DNA of 64,000 nucleotides from Marsupella aquatica (GCA_973895155.1 OZ316893.1:27528001-27592000), one strand, 5' to 3'. Shown: positions 1 through 12,072, counted from the stretch's first letter. Translations and numbers: made by a program. The notes: a model not told the origin generated them from the letters alone.

Positions 1-970
1 CGTGCGCAAAGTAAATCTCGGTGATCTCATGGATTTCACATGAACTCAAAGGGGGAGCTAATTTAAAAAATATATTATTCATTGTATTTATAAAGTTAGA
101 GTAGGGGTCTACACTGTAGGTTTCTAAAGTGAAATCTCAAAAAAATAACTCTATTACCCAACATGTGAAAAGAAAACTCATTGAAGTTGGGGTCTAGAGT
201 GAAATATTAAAAAGATAACTTTATTGCCTAGCATGGGAAAAGGAAGACTCATCAGTATGATATATGTCAGATGATCATACATTATTTCTATCATGGTTTC
301 TATTTACAATCAAGAAATGTACAATTAGGCTCATGTACCCTAAGGGTGACTAGGTTAACACTTGCACTATAAAAAAAGGTGTTTTTATTCCAAATTATAG
401 TCCAATGCTATAATAGTTGCCTTTTCTCCAAAACAAAGAAGTAAAGACTGATTAATCAATGCTTTATGTCATAATAATTAGACTATCCCCACAATCTCGA
501 GTGGAAAAGTTTTTACACCTAAAATTTTGTTCCAAGGATTCCGAGTAAAATTTTGTCTCAAGGACTCTACTTTCCAATAATTAATTCTGTTCTGCGGGAA
601 CCATTGCGGTAACCATTGCGTAACCGATCGTCTGTAAGGTAATTTAATTCTTTGCGCGAACCTGTTCGTCTCTACCATAAATCGTCTCACAGCAAATTGA
701 CGGGAATATCCGTGGTTTTAGTCTTCCTGTCATTCCGGAAGTTGGTTGCTGATGGGGAGGGCAAAGTTCGGTACGACTACCTGAGTTTTTTCTAGTGGCA
801 AAAATTGGCCAAATCACACCTCCGCAAAAATCTTTCGCCACTTTTAGCAAACATTCGCTACTAGTTTTCTGTGTCATTAGCCAATGTTCCACCTAATCAC
901 AGGCCCCTTTAACCAGAATCTAACTGTCAGCCTTGCCTTAAATCTAGGGAAATCTCACGTTCCGAGATAT
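1..970. other. Intergenic, no gene seen
   Basis: I see no convincing gene on either strand; the open frames are short and lack recognisable motifs. Positions about 92-258 hold a degenerate tandem duplication with a period near 90 bases (the repeated part runs from 'ggggtct' through 'gaaatatt/gaaatctc' to 'aactcatt/gactcatc'). The stretch is AT-rich. Confidence 0.5.
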
Positions 971-1079
971 AATTGAATAATGAATCTTTTGAGTATCACA
1001 CACACATTCGCCACTGTGGCGAAAAAGTAAAATCCTTAAAAAATACGCTGACGACTACGTCATCGTTTTTGCCATTCAT

Positions 1080-3281
1080 TCGATTTGCTACAGAGCTCTC
1101 CGTCTCTCTATGTCGCTCGCCGTCTTCTTCTCGCTCGCTCGCTCATCTTCGTTCGTGATTTCGTGGAGGACGCTGAACAAGGTTTGTTCTCTTGGTGCGC
1201 ATGTCGCGGTTCTCTGTCTATTTTGATCCGCTGGTCTAGTCTAATTCTCTCTCTCTCTCTCGGAGCTTCTTCGTGATTGATCGTCAATTTGATTCTATAT
1301 ACTTTTATGTGTTTCTGTTCGGGCTCTCTGGCTGCTTCCTCTCCATGCTAGAGTCCGAGATTGCCCTGTTTCGTCCTCGTTTCCGCTCTTTTCGCCTCTC
1401 CCCTGTGTGGCATTTTTCTATTCTTCCGGCTCGTGACTTCCTCAGCACTCGCGCTTTCTCCTTTGTGCACAATTTCTGCGGTTTCCTGTTTTGCCGGCTC
1501 GTGACCCTCCTACAACTTGCTGCTACAGTTTAGGACTTTTCTCTCCTATTGCTCTAGTTCGTTGTAGTACTTGCGGTGTTCCTATGGTCCTGTAGTCTGA
1601 GGGTCTCTGCGGAATTCTGCGTATCCTGTTTTTCTTGTGGAAAGCGTCTCCATCATCTCAACATTGCGGTGACAATAATATATCTGCTTTTCTTCCTCTG
1701 ATTGTGGGCTGGGAGTTTGGGAACTTCTTCTGTCGTTATCCGTGAATAGTAGATTGCCGACACTTCGGTTGGGGAACGAGGGGCGGAGGCAGAGTCTGCA
1801 TACGTGCCCGGAGACTCTTCAGTCGTCGGCGTCGTCCCTCTTCTTCCCGTTCTCTGCCTTGCCTACTGTTCCGTGTCCTGCGTCGTCTCCTTTCCCTGAT
1901 TCCCTCAGTTCTCGTTGCGTAATTGGCTCACGTTGTCTCATTCACGACCTCCCATTCTTTAGTGCTTCTCTGGAATCATTCCGTTCTCTCCTCGTCGAAA
2001 TCTTTTGGGAACTTTGCTTCTTCTTTCGTTTCGGAGCGAGACGGACAGCTTCATTTACAACTATCTTAACTCTCAGGGCGCAGAGAGACTTGCTGAGCGG
2101 TAGCCGTGGGAGTGCGTGGGAGTGCGGGAGAGCGGGCAAGCTCGTCTTCATCTTTTGGCGTCCGAAGGCTTCCGCTTTCGTGCTTCGGTATGGTTTCTAA
2201 CCCTTGTCCTCAGCACTTTGTGTCAACTCGTTCCTCAGGCCTGGAGGTCCCAGTATGTCCTCGGACTAACAGGGAACCAGTGGCAGATCATACTTCTCGC
2301 TTGGAGTGTGCTCTTTTAGTGGTGAATGGGAATGTCGGGTAATGTGCGAGAACGTTCGAGGTACTGGAGTAGTCATTGTGCTCAAACGGTTGCATGTCCC
2401 CGTGGATTACTTCTCCTCCCACATTACATGTATTGTCGGGTTCTGGTGGGATTATTCCCCTTCATTAAACGCGAATTAGAAGAAAGAAGAAAATCGGGTT
2501 TCAGTTGCGTGGATAGACTGGGGTTCTACTCTACTTCTGGTGTGCATGGAGGACGAATAGGGTGTACATGCGCGTTCTTCTTGTGTTGTACGTGCCGAGT
2601 TCACGGACCACTTTTTTGGTTCACCTAGGCAAATGTTGTTCACCCTCTACACCCTGCAATGCTTGTAGAGCCTACTGGGCAGCATGGCCTTTAGTATGGG
2701 TCCCTCAACGTTATAGATAATCCCGCAACGAGATGTTCGAGCAGAGGTTTCATTAAGAGAGGTTTTCGGGCCGGCGCGGTAAGCACTCTTGCTCCACGCT
2801 CGGCCTGAGGAGTGTTGGGTGAAAACTCAGTGCGGTCATGGCTAGAGAGAGATTTACATGCTCGCACTCAATTTCGTTTTCCAGGAGTAGAAACCGAGCG
2901 TAGCAGAGGTCCCACAGAGATTGTGCCGTTAAAACATTCACGTCCAGTTCGGGACCAGATTGCCTCTTTGCTATAGTAGTCAGTCGAAAATGTACATCCC
3001 AGGTTGGTCCAATCCGGTATTAGACGTCGAGGATGGCAGATTCGTAACCTTGAAGTCCGTGGCTACTCTTTCCTTCTATGGGTGCTACTTGCATTCTACA
3101 GTGTCTTGAGAAACTTTTGCCATGCAGATTTCTACCGACTCGCACTCCCCTGATAGCTGATCCTTCCTCTTGCAAACTTTCGTTAGGTGGCACATTCGAC
3201 TGGTTGAATTCCCTCTTGTAAGCCATATAGAAGTTGCGAATGCCGTTCACTTATTCTCAAGCCTTCTTTTTTCTCACACAG
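1080..3281 (+). other. Probable 5'UTR exon and long 5'UTR intron
   Basis: The pyrimidine-rich stretch with CTCGCTCG runs near 1090-1181 looks like a plant leader exon. It ends in AAG followed by GTTTGT at 1182, a plausible donor. A polypyrimidine tract and CAG end at 3281, just before the leader of the Cys-rich CDS at 3311. The 2.1 kb between is TC-rich and holds only overlapping unsupported frames (for example 1742-2200), as expected for an intron. The splice assignment is inferred by eye; a transcript read joining 1181 to 3282 would confirm it. Confidence 0.4.
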
Positions 3282-3310
3282 GTCGGTGAGGGGTGGAACG
3301 CGCGGGCAGA

Positions 3311-3751
3311 ATGGAGCTGGAGTATCGATCTTCACCGGCGGACACGAACGTCATCTACCTTGCGAGCTATCTTGGCCTGGGGGAACCTGCCGGCCACAGA
3401 TGTGACCGCCTGTGTAATGTAGAGCATGTTTGGGCCAACCTCTACCGGTGTAAGTCGTCTAACGTGACACATGTGTGTGATAAGAACTGTAACCAAATGA
3501 TTTTGTATGATAACCATACAAGCGTCTGCAGAGTGAGTCGCCGGTTTTGTCCTCTGACCTCGGCAGAACAGGAAGCCGTCAGGGGAGTGAGGAGGAAGCG
3601 GGAAACAGTGTGCCACACAGAGAGCTGTGGATACAAGCGACGACACGAACTGAGGCCAAGTGCTTCAGATTTCCAGTTATCCTTCAAGATGGTGGTTCCA
3701 CCGGTCTCTGGCCGGTATAACTCAGGAGCGAGCCCCATGGATATGAACTGA
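3311..3751 (+). CDS. Small Cys/His-rich conserved-looking plant protein
   Basis: This frame encodes 146 residues from the ATG at 3311, the first ATG in good context after a probable 3' splice site at 3281. The middle (about residues 29-75) is rich in paired Cys and His: HRCDRLC, then LYRCKSSNVTHVCDKNC, then SVCRVS, followed by PLTSAEQEAVRGVRRKRE and a basic CGYKRRHE stretch. The spacing suggests a zinc-binding module, and the pattern resembles the Cys-rich tail of plant SKIP31-type F-box proteins, although no F-box is visible. No signal peptide or membrane segment is seen. Its function is not known to me. An ORF on the opposite strand over the same bases lacks motifs and is taken as a shadow. 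Further exons cannot be excluded. Confidence 0.55.
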   Translation: MELEYRSSPADTNVIYLASYLGLGEPAGHRCDRLCNVEHVWANLYRCKSSNVTHVCDKNCNQMILYDNHTSVCRVSRRFCPLTSAEQEAVRGVRRKRETVCHTESCGYKRRHELRPSASDFQLSFKMVVPPVSGRYNSGASPMDMN

Positions 3752-6700
3752 CGAGGCGAGGCCTCGTGTCTCACTGCAGAAGTCGTAGCGAGCTTGTTGT
3801 ACTATAGAACCATAGGAAGACCGACAGCCCAGTAGGAGTAGAGTTACAAAATATCTCTAGAGACACTTTCAGAGATTCCTGGACGAGTTCATTATCCAAA
3901 GGGACTTGAAGTAACCCTGTAAAGAGAAATTACGATTTTCGGGTTGCTACTTCTCAGAACTGCCTGCAGAGCAGCTCCTACCGTTGCAAGTGAAAGTGAT
4001 AGGAGAGTGACATTTCTCGAACTGATGCAAATTTTAACTTGAGAGGATAATTTCATGACATTCTTAAAGTGTGTCTTACAGGCGTTTAGGTTCCGAACTA
4101 GGGATTACGTGGTGGAGAAATGTCCGCCCGCCCCTGGGAAGACTCTATGTCGCTTCGAATTTTAAGAAGCCGTCCTGATGATGCTCATTTTTGCTCCTGT
4201 CGGGGTACAAGTATTTTCACTCTCTGGTCCGGTGTGTGTTATTGCCAGTGAACAGGACGACACCCGTAATCATCACTTTCATGTCATATCGTGACCAGAA
4301 CCCTCAGGAATTGCTTGATAAGCTTCACGAAGTTCACCCAATGGATGGAACTCACATGCAGCACTTTGACCTGAACAGGTTATGCTTGAAGTAACTTGCC
4401 AAACTTGCTGCTTGGATGGAACTATGTTTATCATGTTCTTGCGGAAGAGATTTACCATTAAACACTGCAATTTGCGGTCTTGCGTATTGCCTTTACCTGA
4501 GTTGTTGGGAATGTAAGGGAAATTCTCTCGCACAAACTCAATGCTGAATATCGCAGCAAGGGTTTCCTTTTCCCCTGCAAGTTTGGACACGCACAAGGAC
4601 TTTGGACTTGCACTCATTGAGCGTTGCAAATGCTGGTTCTTCTTCGTTACTTGCAGTTTCGCCACGCTTGTAGTGCTTTTCTGTTAGGTTTTTTCAATTT
4701 CTTAATAGAGACAAGATCATGTCAGCTGACTCTGGAGTTTTGAAGTCTATGCAGGATTAGTTACTAGAGACCCGTTGCAAGATAACTTTCGGCTTTGTTT
4801 TTTAATTCCCTGGAATGAATGGTGCAATTCAAGTTTCGTGTGTTACTTGTTTTGGAATGAATGCTGCAATTCAATTTTCGTTAGTAGAAATTTCTGTGCT
4901 GCAATATTCTGTTGACAATCTGGGATGTCCTTGAGCTGTTCAGGTAACACAGCCTATGCAGTGAAAGGAATGGATGACTGAGGAAGATTGGAGTTGGGTT
5001 TGCTTTCGAAACTCGATCTGGAGTTGGGTTTGCTTTTGTGGCTTTGACCACACTGACCCAAATTTGATTTTCGAAACAGTTATGTACCTCGTTGAGTTCC
5101 TGAACATCTGTGTTGTGGATCTCGCCTGACAGATGTAGAGTGGGTATGACTAAGGCATCTGTTGGACAACCGGCCTCGGAATTCGTCGCAAGCATGTGGT
5201 GAATGCAGGCTCAATATCGAAAGTGAGTGGTATTCTGGACCTCCTTTTCGGAGGGAAGTGCCGGTCCTCAACTTGGTTTGTATTTTGCACTTGAGTTCAA
5301 AAAGTACTCTTGGAGGTTGACCATGTTTACAGGACATCGCGTTCCGCTCTCGAGGAAATCAATGGTGGGCATAGAATGGTGTGGGTTCGTTTTGAGGTGC
5401 ATTCCTCAGAAAACGCGAAGGTCAATGCGTCGCCAGCAGTTTCACAGGTGAGCATCACAGAAGCCTAACATCACACAGGACTGACCGGGACAAGCTCGAC
5501 GACGGGATTCAACTTACGTACAAGTCCCTTCTTGGTGAGGAGTTTGTGTTCATTGATTGCATTCTCTAGATGAATGATTTTCTCGTCGACAAATTTTGTC
5601 TAGCGTGCAGCCACTGCTAACTTTTCGCTGTAGTTTTCTTCCAGTTTGTGTGCAGAGGCTTGATTCAAGGCGAGTCCTTTACATAGTTCTCAACTTAGAT
5701 TTGGCTCGTCTTAGGTTCATTAAGGTAAAGGCAGTTAACATGGTTCACATATATAGTACGCACTCGAAGCGAAGTGGTAGAGACGCCTTTTAGGGGGCTT
5801 GTCTGGGATTAGCAGATAAGCACCACAGATTGAGAGCCAGGATATATAGGTAATACCCATTTCCTTATTCATGGCACACCACGTGAAGATGTTCGAGAGG
5901 TTATTTGCTTCCGTGTTCTCTAGAGCATGTTTATCATGTAGTTCGTAGCTTCTCACAATGTTACAGTGAGAGGAAACTGCAAATAGCAGTCTGCTTCTAC
6001 AGAACTGATGTTGTCTTCAATGAGCTTCTAGGGATAGAGGAGGTATTCAACTTAGTTTGTATTGGTCTCAGTGGTAGAGAGTATACTTTGCCACACCCTG
6101 CGGAGTCAAGTCAAGAAAGGCTGTACAGTAGGAGGTGGAACTTGAGAGAAGAATTGTAGTGCAGGAAGGGAAGACCCAGAGGTCTCGTGAGAGTCGGATG
6201 AACGCATTGATATCAGAAGATAAACGACTGGATCTCAACTATGTATCGCCATCAAATATTCTGGGGCTCAATAAATACAAAATTTTCTCTCTATGCGAGG
6301 GTTTTGTGTCTGTTTTCTTTAGGTTTTTTAAAGTTTTCCATCGGGTGACTAACTTACATGATCAGTAGGAGGGATTCTTCTTAGGCATCCTCGTCTCAAG
6401 CTGTGTGGATGTGACGTTTGCTTGTGAGGTGACTGACTACTGCTCTCTAATATGTTTTACGATGGGGTGCACCTGCTTTTCATCCCAATGTTTTTTGGGT
6501 TGCCGCATTTGGTTGTGTCGGCTGAATTCGTAATATAAATTCATGCCCACGGAATTTTCAGTGAGGCAAATGCGGTTTCCCCAATGCTAGTCCGTATGGA
6601 CCTATCAGATCGTGTCTTAATTTGAAAATGTCTATTGTAGACACTGATGTCTTCAGGCCTCAATTTATTTCCACTGTCGCTTGGGCTCACCTGGAATTGT

Positions 6701-7280
6701 GTATTGACGATTATGTTCCAGACTATTGTATCGATTACAGTCGGGTTACTCTAAACCCTACACCTTCCAAGTTTTGTTGTGCAATGGAGAGTTCCCGACA
6801 CATTTTGTTAGTCTGGGATTTTCTCATTGCGGTTGTCCTGGATTCCTGGAGTTAATTGCAGCATGAGGAGCATGAATAGTAAAAGCCTTGTCGGATTTCT
6901 GCAATTATCGATGTAGCTATGCGAGATTTGTTGAATGAAGGAGTCCGTGAGAAATACTGAACGCATTTTCATGGAGTAAAGTTCGGTAAGTGCGAAATCC
7001 GAAGTCTGCAGGCTCAGGAAGTGAGAATAGTTTCTTCGAGTATCTTTTGCTGGTCTGCATGTGTATGTCCTGGAAGTTTTCAGTAAAGCTGGAACTGCCA
7101 ACTTTTCCAGGCGACACTGATCTCGATTTCGAGTTCACTACACATTTGACCGCGCAAAGTCTGGAGAGCAGCGCTTCCTTTAAGCTTGAGGGAATAACAG
7201 CCTCTCCTGAGCAACTCTGCGGGCTCCACCTCACTTGCAAATGTACTAATAGTGAAAAAGGGCGACGGGAAATCGTACAA
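3752..7280. other. No gene recognised (possible long 3'UTR or non-coding transcript)
   Basis: About 3.5 kb without a supported gene. Base composition and TC-rich tracts are like the preceding transcribed-looking region, so part of it may be 3'UTR or an unspliced non-coding transcript. All open frames are under about 130 codons, overlap each other and lack motifs. Confidence 0.35.
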
Positions 7281-7351
7281 GCACTGCTGGTCTAGTGGTA
7301 GAATAGTACCCTGCCACGGTACAGACCCGGGTTCGATTCCCGGGCAGTGCA
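7281..7351 (+). tRNA. tRNA-Gly (GCC anticodon)
   Basis: The 71 bases fold as a canonical tRNA. The acceptor stem is GCACTGC/GCAGTGC with discriminator A. The A-box is TGGTCTAGTGGTAG and the T-arm/B-box is GGTTCGATTCC. The anticodon stem GTACC/GGTAC closes the loop CTGCCAC, with GCC at 7313-7315. The body matches the usual plant tRNA-Gly(GCC); the inner acceptor pairs differ from the common GCACCAG/CTGGTGC form but are compensated on both sides, so pairing is intact. A short T run at 7354-7357 just downstream fits Pol III termination. No intron. Confidence 0.97.
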
Positions 7352-8220
7352 CGTTTTGCTATCCTCGTGTTATCGTGCGGGTTGAGTCTTATTTATACTC
7401 AGTTTCGTTTTGTGCCTACTACAAACGCTGCAGTTGAACGACAGAGGTTTTGCATATGTGGGGCTTTTCCTTTTGTGCCCTCAAGCAAGGTCGGCAAATC
7501 AGGTGGCAGACCATGTGGTTTTTTCATATTGTGAATTAGGGCAAGGGGACAAAGAGAACCTTGTGGTTTTTCCAAGTGGAGTGGCGGCAACCTGTTAGCA
7601 TCTTTTCGGTCTAAGTAGAAAATACAAGGTCAAATATATAGACAAATGACACCCAAGAAAGCTTACTTTCGATGGGCAACTTTGAAGACTGTCTCTGTGA
7701 TACAAGTGCACAAGCATATCAGATAACTACAATGAAGCTGCTATATATGGTGAGTCCACTTTCCAGATTTTGTCTTATTAATAATTTTTGTGTCATCTAT
7801 TTTTATTTCAATGTGCCTTATCAAGGGGCAGCTTTTGTATCATGTACATTTTAATTAGTTTTTAGACCCCTTTAATTTTAGGTATTCTGGAATATCTTGA
7901 GTTTATTTTGGCAGCCCCTTTATGACTTTTAAAGTATGTGATCTTTTAGAGATGAAACCAATGGGCTCCACCACTTGAACAAAACATTCTCATGAGTGAA
8001 AGAAACTATTCTGAATACAAAGTTGCTTCACTTTTTAGAGTGGTCATCATTCAAATTTGCAGGGCACAAAAATTAAAAAACCTGACCAAGAGAAAGAATA
8101 AAACAAAATTAAATTATATTTAGTGTGAAATAAAGAGTGACACTTTTTCCAAGAAGTGAAGGGGAATGTTAGGGAATGTCAATGCACAATAATCAAGTAC
8201 TTTATGGACCATGTAAGTAT

Positions 8221-8312
8221 AGTACTATCCATGCATCCAATGCCCCATGCATAGAAATAGTACTATCCATGCATCCAATGCCCCATGCATAGAAATAGTA
8301 CTCTCCATGCCT
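8221..8312. repeat. 38-bp tandem duplication
   Basis: Two essentially identical 38-base units start at 8221 and 8259 (beginning AGTACTATCCATGCATCC), followed by a third partial and diverged unit at 8297. It lies inside the fold-back element. Confidence 0.85.
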
Positions 8313-8529
8313 AGACATTCATATCAAGTATCCCATGATAATCTATGTACTAGGAGGAGTTTAATTGATTACAAATATTACATAATGTAATAAAAAAATC
8401 AAACCAAAAAAAAGTACAAAAGGCCTAAAAAAGAGGGGGGGGTGGGCAGGGAAGGTTTGCAAGGAATTAAAAAATGAAAAATATAAAGACAAAAATCATT
8501 TTTAATTGGTGATACTTTGTGGTTGTTGT

Positions 8530-9170
8530 TACTCATTTTTTGCACCACATTTTTTACTTAAGAACATTTTGGGTGACACCACATCATTTTTGCTTAACGG
8601 CATCTTGGGTGATACAACATCATTTTTCTAAAATAACAACATCTTGGGCAACACAACATCTGTTTTTCTTAATGACACCTTGCATGACATGACATCGTTT
8701 TTCTTAATAACATCTTGGGCAACATGACATTTTTTTTTCTTAACGACATCTTGAGGGGCATGACATTTTTTTCTTCACGACATCTTTTGTGCAATGCACG
8801 GGTATTTTCTTCACGGCATCTTTTGTTCTCAACAACTTCTTGGCCGACATGACATATTTTGTCTCACCGACATCTTGGCTGACACAACATCTTCCTTCTC
8901 AACGACCTCTTGGTCGACACAATTAACATCTTTTGTTCTCAACGATGTCTTGGCTGACATGACATCTTTTGTTATCATCGGTTATCTTGGCCAACACAAC
9001 ATCTTTTGTTCTCACATCTTGGGCGACATGACATCTTTCTTCTCAGCGACCTCTTGGCTGACACAACATCTTTCTTTTCAACAACCTCTTGGCCGGCATG
9101 ACATATTTATTCTGGACAACCTCTTGGCCGACATGACCTCTTTTGTTCTCAACGACATCGGGAAATCTTG
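8530..9170. repeat. 36-bp minisatellite inside the fold-back element
   Basis: A degenerate tandem array with a unit near 36 bases, recognisable as GACATGACATC, then TTTTGTTCTCAACGAC, then CTCTTGGC. It degrades towards the left. Because 36 is a multiple of three, one frame stays open (8794-9213) and gives a 12-residue peptide repeat; I take that as a by-product of the array and not a gene. Confidence 0.85.
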
Positions 9171-9478
9171 GTCATCGGGAAACCTAGGAAAGAAAAACAT
9201 GAGGAGAACTTAAGAGGCTATGCATTCATGTTCTTCAACATCATTTCTCTCACTCATGGTGGTGGAGCCTTTGGTTTCATCTCTAAGAAAACACACACCG
9301 TGAAAGGGGGCTGCCAAAATAAGTTCAAAACACTCTAGAATACCTAAAACTAAAGGGGTCTAAAAATTAATTAAAAATGTATAGAATACAAAGACTGCCT
9401 CAGATTGAAATGAAAATACATGACACAAAAATCTGAATAAGACAAAATCTGAAATGTGCCTCATCATATAGCACCTTC

Positions 9479-11100
9479 AAAAAGGTCTACGTGGATTAGA
9501 GCAGTCTGTTTATGTTAAAGTTGATCTAAGTAAAAACTCTGTTTTTTGCCTTGCCTTCCCCTTTCCACACTTTATTACAACTCTTCCGTTTGCAATCCTA
9601 TCTCCTGGATCCTTATCTCCTGCTTTGGCGCATTTTTGGTCTTTTGATAGGATCAAACTTTGTTTTTTGCCTTGTGGAATATAACCCCACAAGAAGATTC
9701 CTAACCAAAAACATACCACAGATGAGGTATTTCCTCCTCCTGTGCTGGTCAAAAAGCCATTCTTTATTCCTCCAGTACCAAGTTTGATACCAGGTCCTCC
9801 CATGCTCGACGAAGCTAATCTCAACCCGTCCACAACTGAGTTTGACGCGGGGCCCCGTACTGGATGAAGCTAATCTCTACTCCACAGGTAAATTTGAAAC
9901 CAGGTCCTCCAGAGGTGGATGAAACTGTTCTCTACTTCCCACAGCTACGTTAGCTGTGGAGGAGTAGTGAATAACTTCCTCCAGCACAGGAGGAAGTACT
10001 TCACTTGTCATGAAGCTTAGCTATGGAGGGAGAACAGCTTCAAAATTCTCGGAGGATTTAGTGTCGAGTAAAGATAAGCTCCGTCGGTAGAGAACAACTT
10101 CCCACAGCGAGCTTTGTCCCATTCTGAACTCTGGGTGATTTAGGGGACCAACTTCCGGAGGTCTAGGACCCAAGTATTGAACACCCATCTCATGATATCC
10201 ATGTCACAGAGTAACTCACCTCGGGAGGGCTGGACCCAAGTATTGAACACCCGATTCTTCATATCCATGTGAAAGAGTAACTCACTTTGAACTTCGAATC
10301 CACGATCTAGTAGACTCACCTCGTTTCACCCACTACTAATAACTCTTTAGTACATTTAAATTTTCAAAAGCATATGTCCATGTAAACCATGCCGTCAAGA
10401 TCGATAAAGCTCCAGCGTTCGACAAAAGGACGAACAAACTCGTTGCTAGGATAAATTTTCATTTGAATTTCAATACTCTCCTCGACGAGTTTACCCAATA
10501 CAGAGGAAAAAGAAATTCGAGGTCAAACATTCGAAGATGTCCTGACTCACGACCTCCTTTCTACGAAGTAATGGAGACTTCGGTTGCCAGACCAGGCTCA
10601 CAATCATCTTTGCAAATGCGCCTTGCACATAAATCTTTCTGTAGAATCGGGAATCGATTTCTCCACACTAGACGAGTGCTTACTAAGATTGGATGCCTTG
10701 AAGCATGCATCAATCGGTAGAGAATTGTGGTTCTAGGAACTAGCCCTCAGTGAATTTTTGTTTAGCTCCTCTGCACATCATATCCGTCGTCTGGATTTGA
10801 CCTCCCCAAATGCGGACGTAGATGACGGATCTAGATTGAGCACATGATTATTCATGAGCGGAAGCTTGATTGACGCTCTTCTTCCGCGCTCTACTTTAGG
10901 GTCTTCGCTGTTCTCCTAAGCGAGCAGCTGACTAGTCGATGGTGATGTAGTTCTTGGTGGGACACAATTGATTCCTCGGGATCTCATGGATCGATTGTTG
11001 GACAGCTCATCGGCAAGCTGCAGCAGCTCTCTGATCGACAATTCTGTCAGTTTAAGATCCCTCCACTCTGTTTGTGGGGAGTACCAACACTGTCCCCTTG
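9479..11100. other. Intergenic with degenerate short repeats
   Basis: No supported gene. Around 9790-10100 there are repeated, diverged blocks containing 'gaagctaatctc', 'ccaggtcctcc' and 'aacttcc', and around 10155-10290 a repeated 'acccaagtattgaacaccc' phrase. These look like old local duplications. Confidence 0.45.
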
Positions 11101-12072
11101 TCATCGGTCGAACGTGTACAAGATATCAGACCGCATGGTGAACTTTGTCCCTTCTATCACGTCGTCCCCCGAATGCAACAGCCCCGCATGCTGGAAGACG
11201 AGAACCCTGCCCGCCACCGGATCAATGTTCAGTCGGTGCTCCATGTCGCGGCTGTGGAAGGTTGTTGCGCCACCGGTGCAGGTTTGGAACGTGGAGGAGG
11301 ATGAACGTTCGGGCTGGACCGCAGCGAGGTCGGTCGCTTCCGAGTTTTTCTTCGCCTGCACAGAATCGTTAAGGTACAAATGCAATGTATAGAACGTTCT
11401 TTCCTCTTGACCTGGCGTCTTGTAGAAGCCGTCGCAATGTGGCCTAAAAAACTGGCCTCTGCCATAGCGAAGAAACCGTAAGCGCTGGTTCAGCCCGGTA
11501 GGTTTCCATCTATGGCCCAAGCTCACTGCAGTGCGCCCAAGAATGCTCTCTTTCTCCTTTCCTTCGATGACTGCTAAATCCTGACGGAGCTGTGGCGCGA
11601 GCAGGCAGCGTGACCAGATGCGGTTCGCGACATCGGCCGAGTCCCAGATGATCCGGTCGCTGTTTCGGTAGTCTGGCATGCTGTACTCCAACCCTGCGCG
11701 GCCAGAATTCACGAGGGCGGGCTTCCAGCCGTCGAATACTTTCTCTCCTTTCCCTCCTTTCTTTGGTTCCCTTCCTTCAGAGTGCGGTGCAACAGTACCA
11801 GTGTGCCCTCCGGCGCTGAGCTCTGCGAGGTAGATGAGCTCTTGGCATTCTGAGGGGCTTAGCACGTTGTCGAGCACGACGGCGTAGTGAGCTCGGTACT
11901 CGGGGATAGCGGAGGTGTTGAAGTCAATTTTGGTGTATGTTACCCGTGGTTGTGTGGACGGTGGTTGGCTGGAGAGGAAGTCTGTAGGGATGGAGACAGG
12001 GCGGGAGATGTAGCTTGTTTCGACAAGTTCGCGTCCGCTGGTCTTGGCTCGGGCCTTTTTGAAGAACACCAT
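11101..12072 (-). CDS. Prolyl 4-hydroxylase-like 2OG-Fe(II) dioxygenase
   Basis: A 323-residue frame, intronless, starting at the ATG 12072-12070 and ending at 11103-11101. The C-terminal two thirds carry the P4H-type double-stranded beta-helix signature: PHCDGF gives the metal-binding His212-x-Asp214, LLHSGDD gives the distal His300, and a basic residue follows in GTKFTMRSD (Lys310 or Arg314), the 2-oxoglutarate anchor. Upstream, DNVLSPSECQELIYLAE and PDYRNSDRIIWD are typical of this superfamily. By family knowledge it would hydroxylate a protein or small substrate using Fe(II), O2 and 2-oxoglutarate; the substrate is unknown. No clear signal peptide is seen (the N-terminus is basic), so it is probably not an ER collagen-type P4H. 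The gene is markedly more GC-rich than its surroundings, and its style recalls fungal oxidoreductases. The frame is intact. Confidence 0.8.
   Translation of the reverse strand: MVFFKKARAKTSGRELVETSYISRPVSIPTDFLSSQPPSTQPRVTYTKIDFNTSAIPEYRAHYAVVLDNVLSPSECQELIYLAELSAGGHTGTVAPHSEGREPKKGGKGEKVFDGWKPALVNSGRAGLEYSMPDYRNSDRIIWDSADVANRIWSRCLLAPQLRQDLAVIEGKEKESILGRTAVSLGHRWKPTGLNQRLRFLRYGRGQFFRPHCDGFYKTPGQEERTFYTLHLYLNDSVQAKKNSEATDLAAVQPERSSSSTFQTCTGGATTFHSRDMEHRLNIDPVAGRVLVFQHAGLLHSGDDVIEGTKFTMRSDILYTFDR

Larger units (their letters stand above)
7734..9478. mobile_element. Fold-back DNA element with long inverted ends
   Basis: About 280 bases at the left (7734 to about 8010) recur in inverse orientation at the right (about 9240-9478). 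Landmarks in both arms are the GAAG(C/G)TGCTATAT end, AGATTTTGTCTTATT, TAGACCCCTTTA, TTTTGGCAGCCCC and AGAGATGAAACCAA. The arms differ by scattered substitutions and small indels. No transposase frame lies inside; the interior is a 38-bp duplication and a 36-bp minisatellite. No clear target-site duplication was found, so the ends may be a few bases off. Long arms with a non-coding core suit a MULE-like or fold-back non-autonomous element. Confidence 0.8.

Noticed and set aside
1742-2200. 152-codon frame on the plus strand
   Set aside because: It lies in the TC-rich region read as a 5'UTR intron, overlaps an open minus-strand frame and lacks any motif.
3332-3774. Minus-strand frames opposite the Cys-rich gene
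   Set aside because: They are shadows of the plus-strand CDS; the plus frame has a coherent Cys/His pattern and they do not.
8794-9213. 139-codon open frame with a 12-residue peptide repeat
   Set aside because: It is the translation of the 36-bp minisatellite inside a fold-back element; frame openness follows from the period being a multiple of three.
9510-9833. 107-codon minus-strand frame
   Set aside because: Glycine-rich low-complexity translation of repeated intergenic sequence, without family resemblance.
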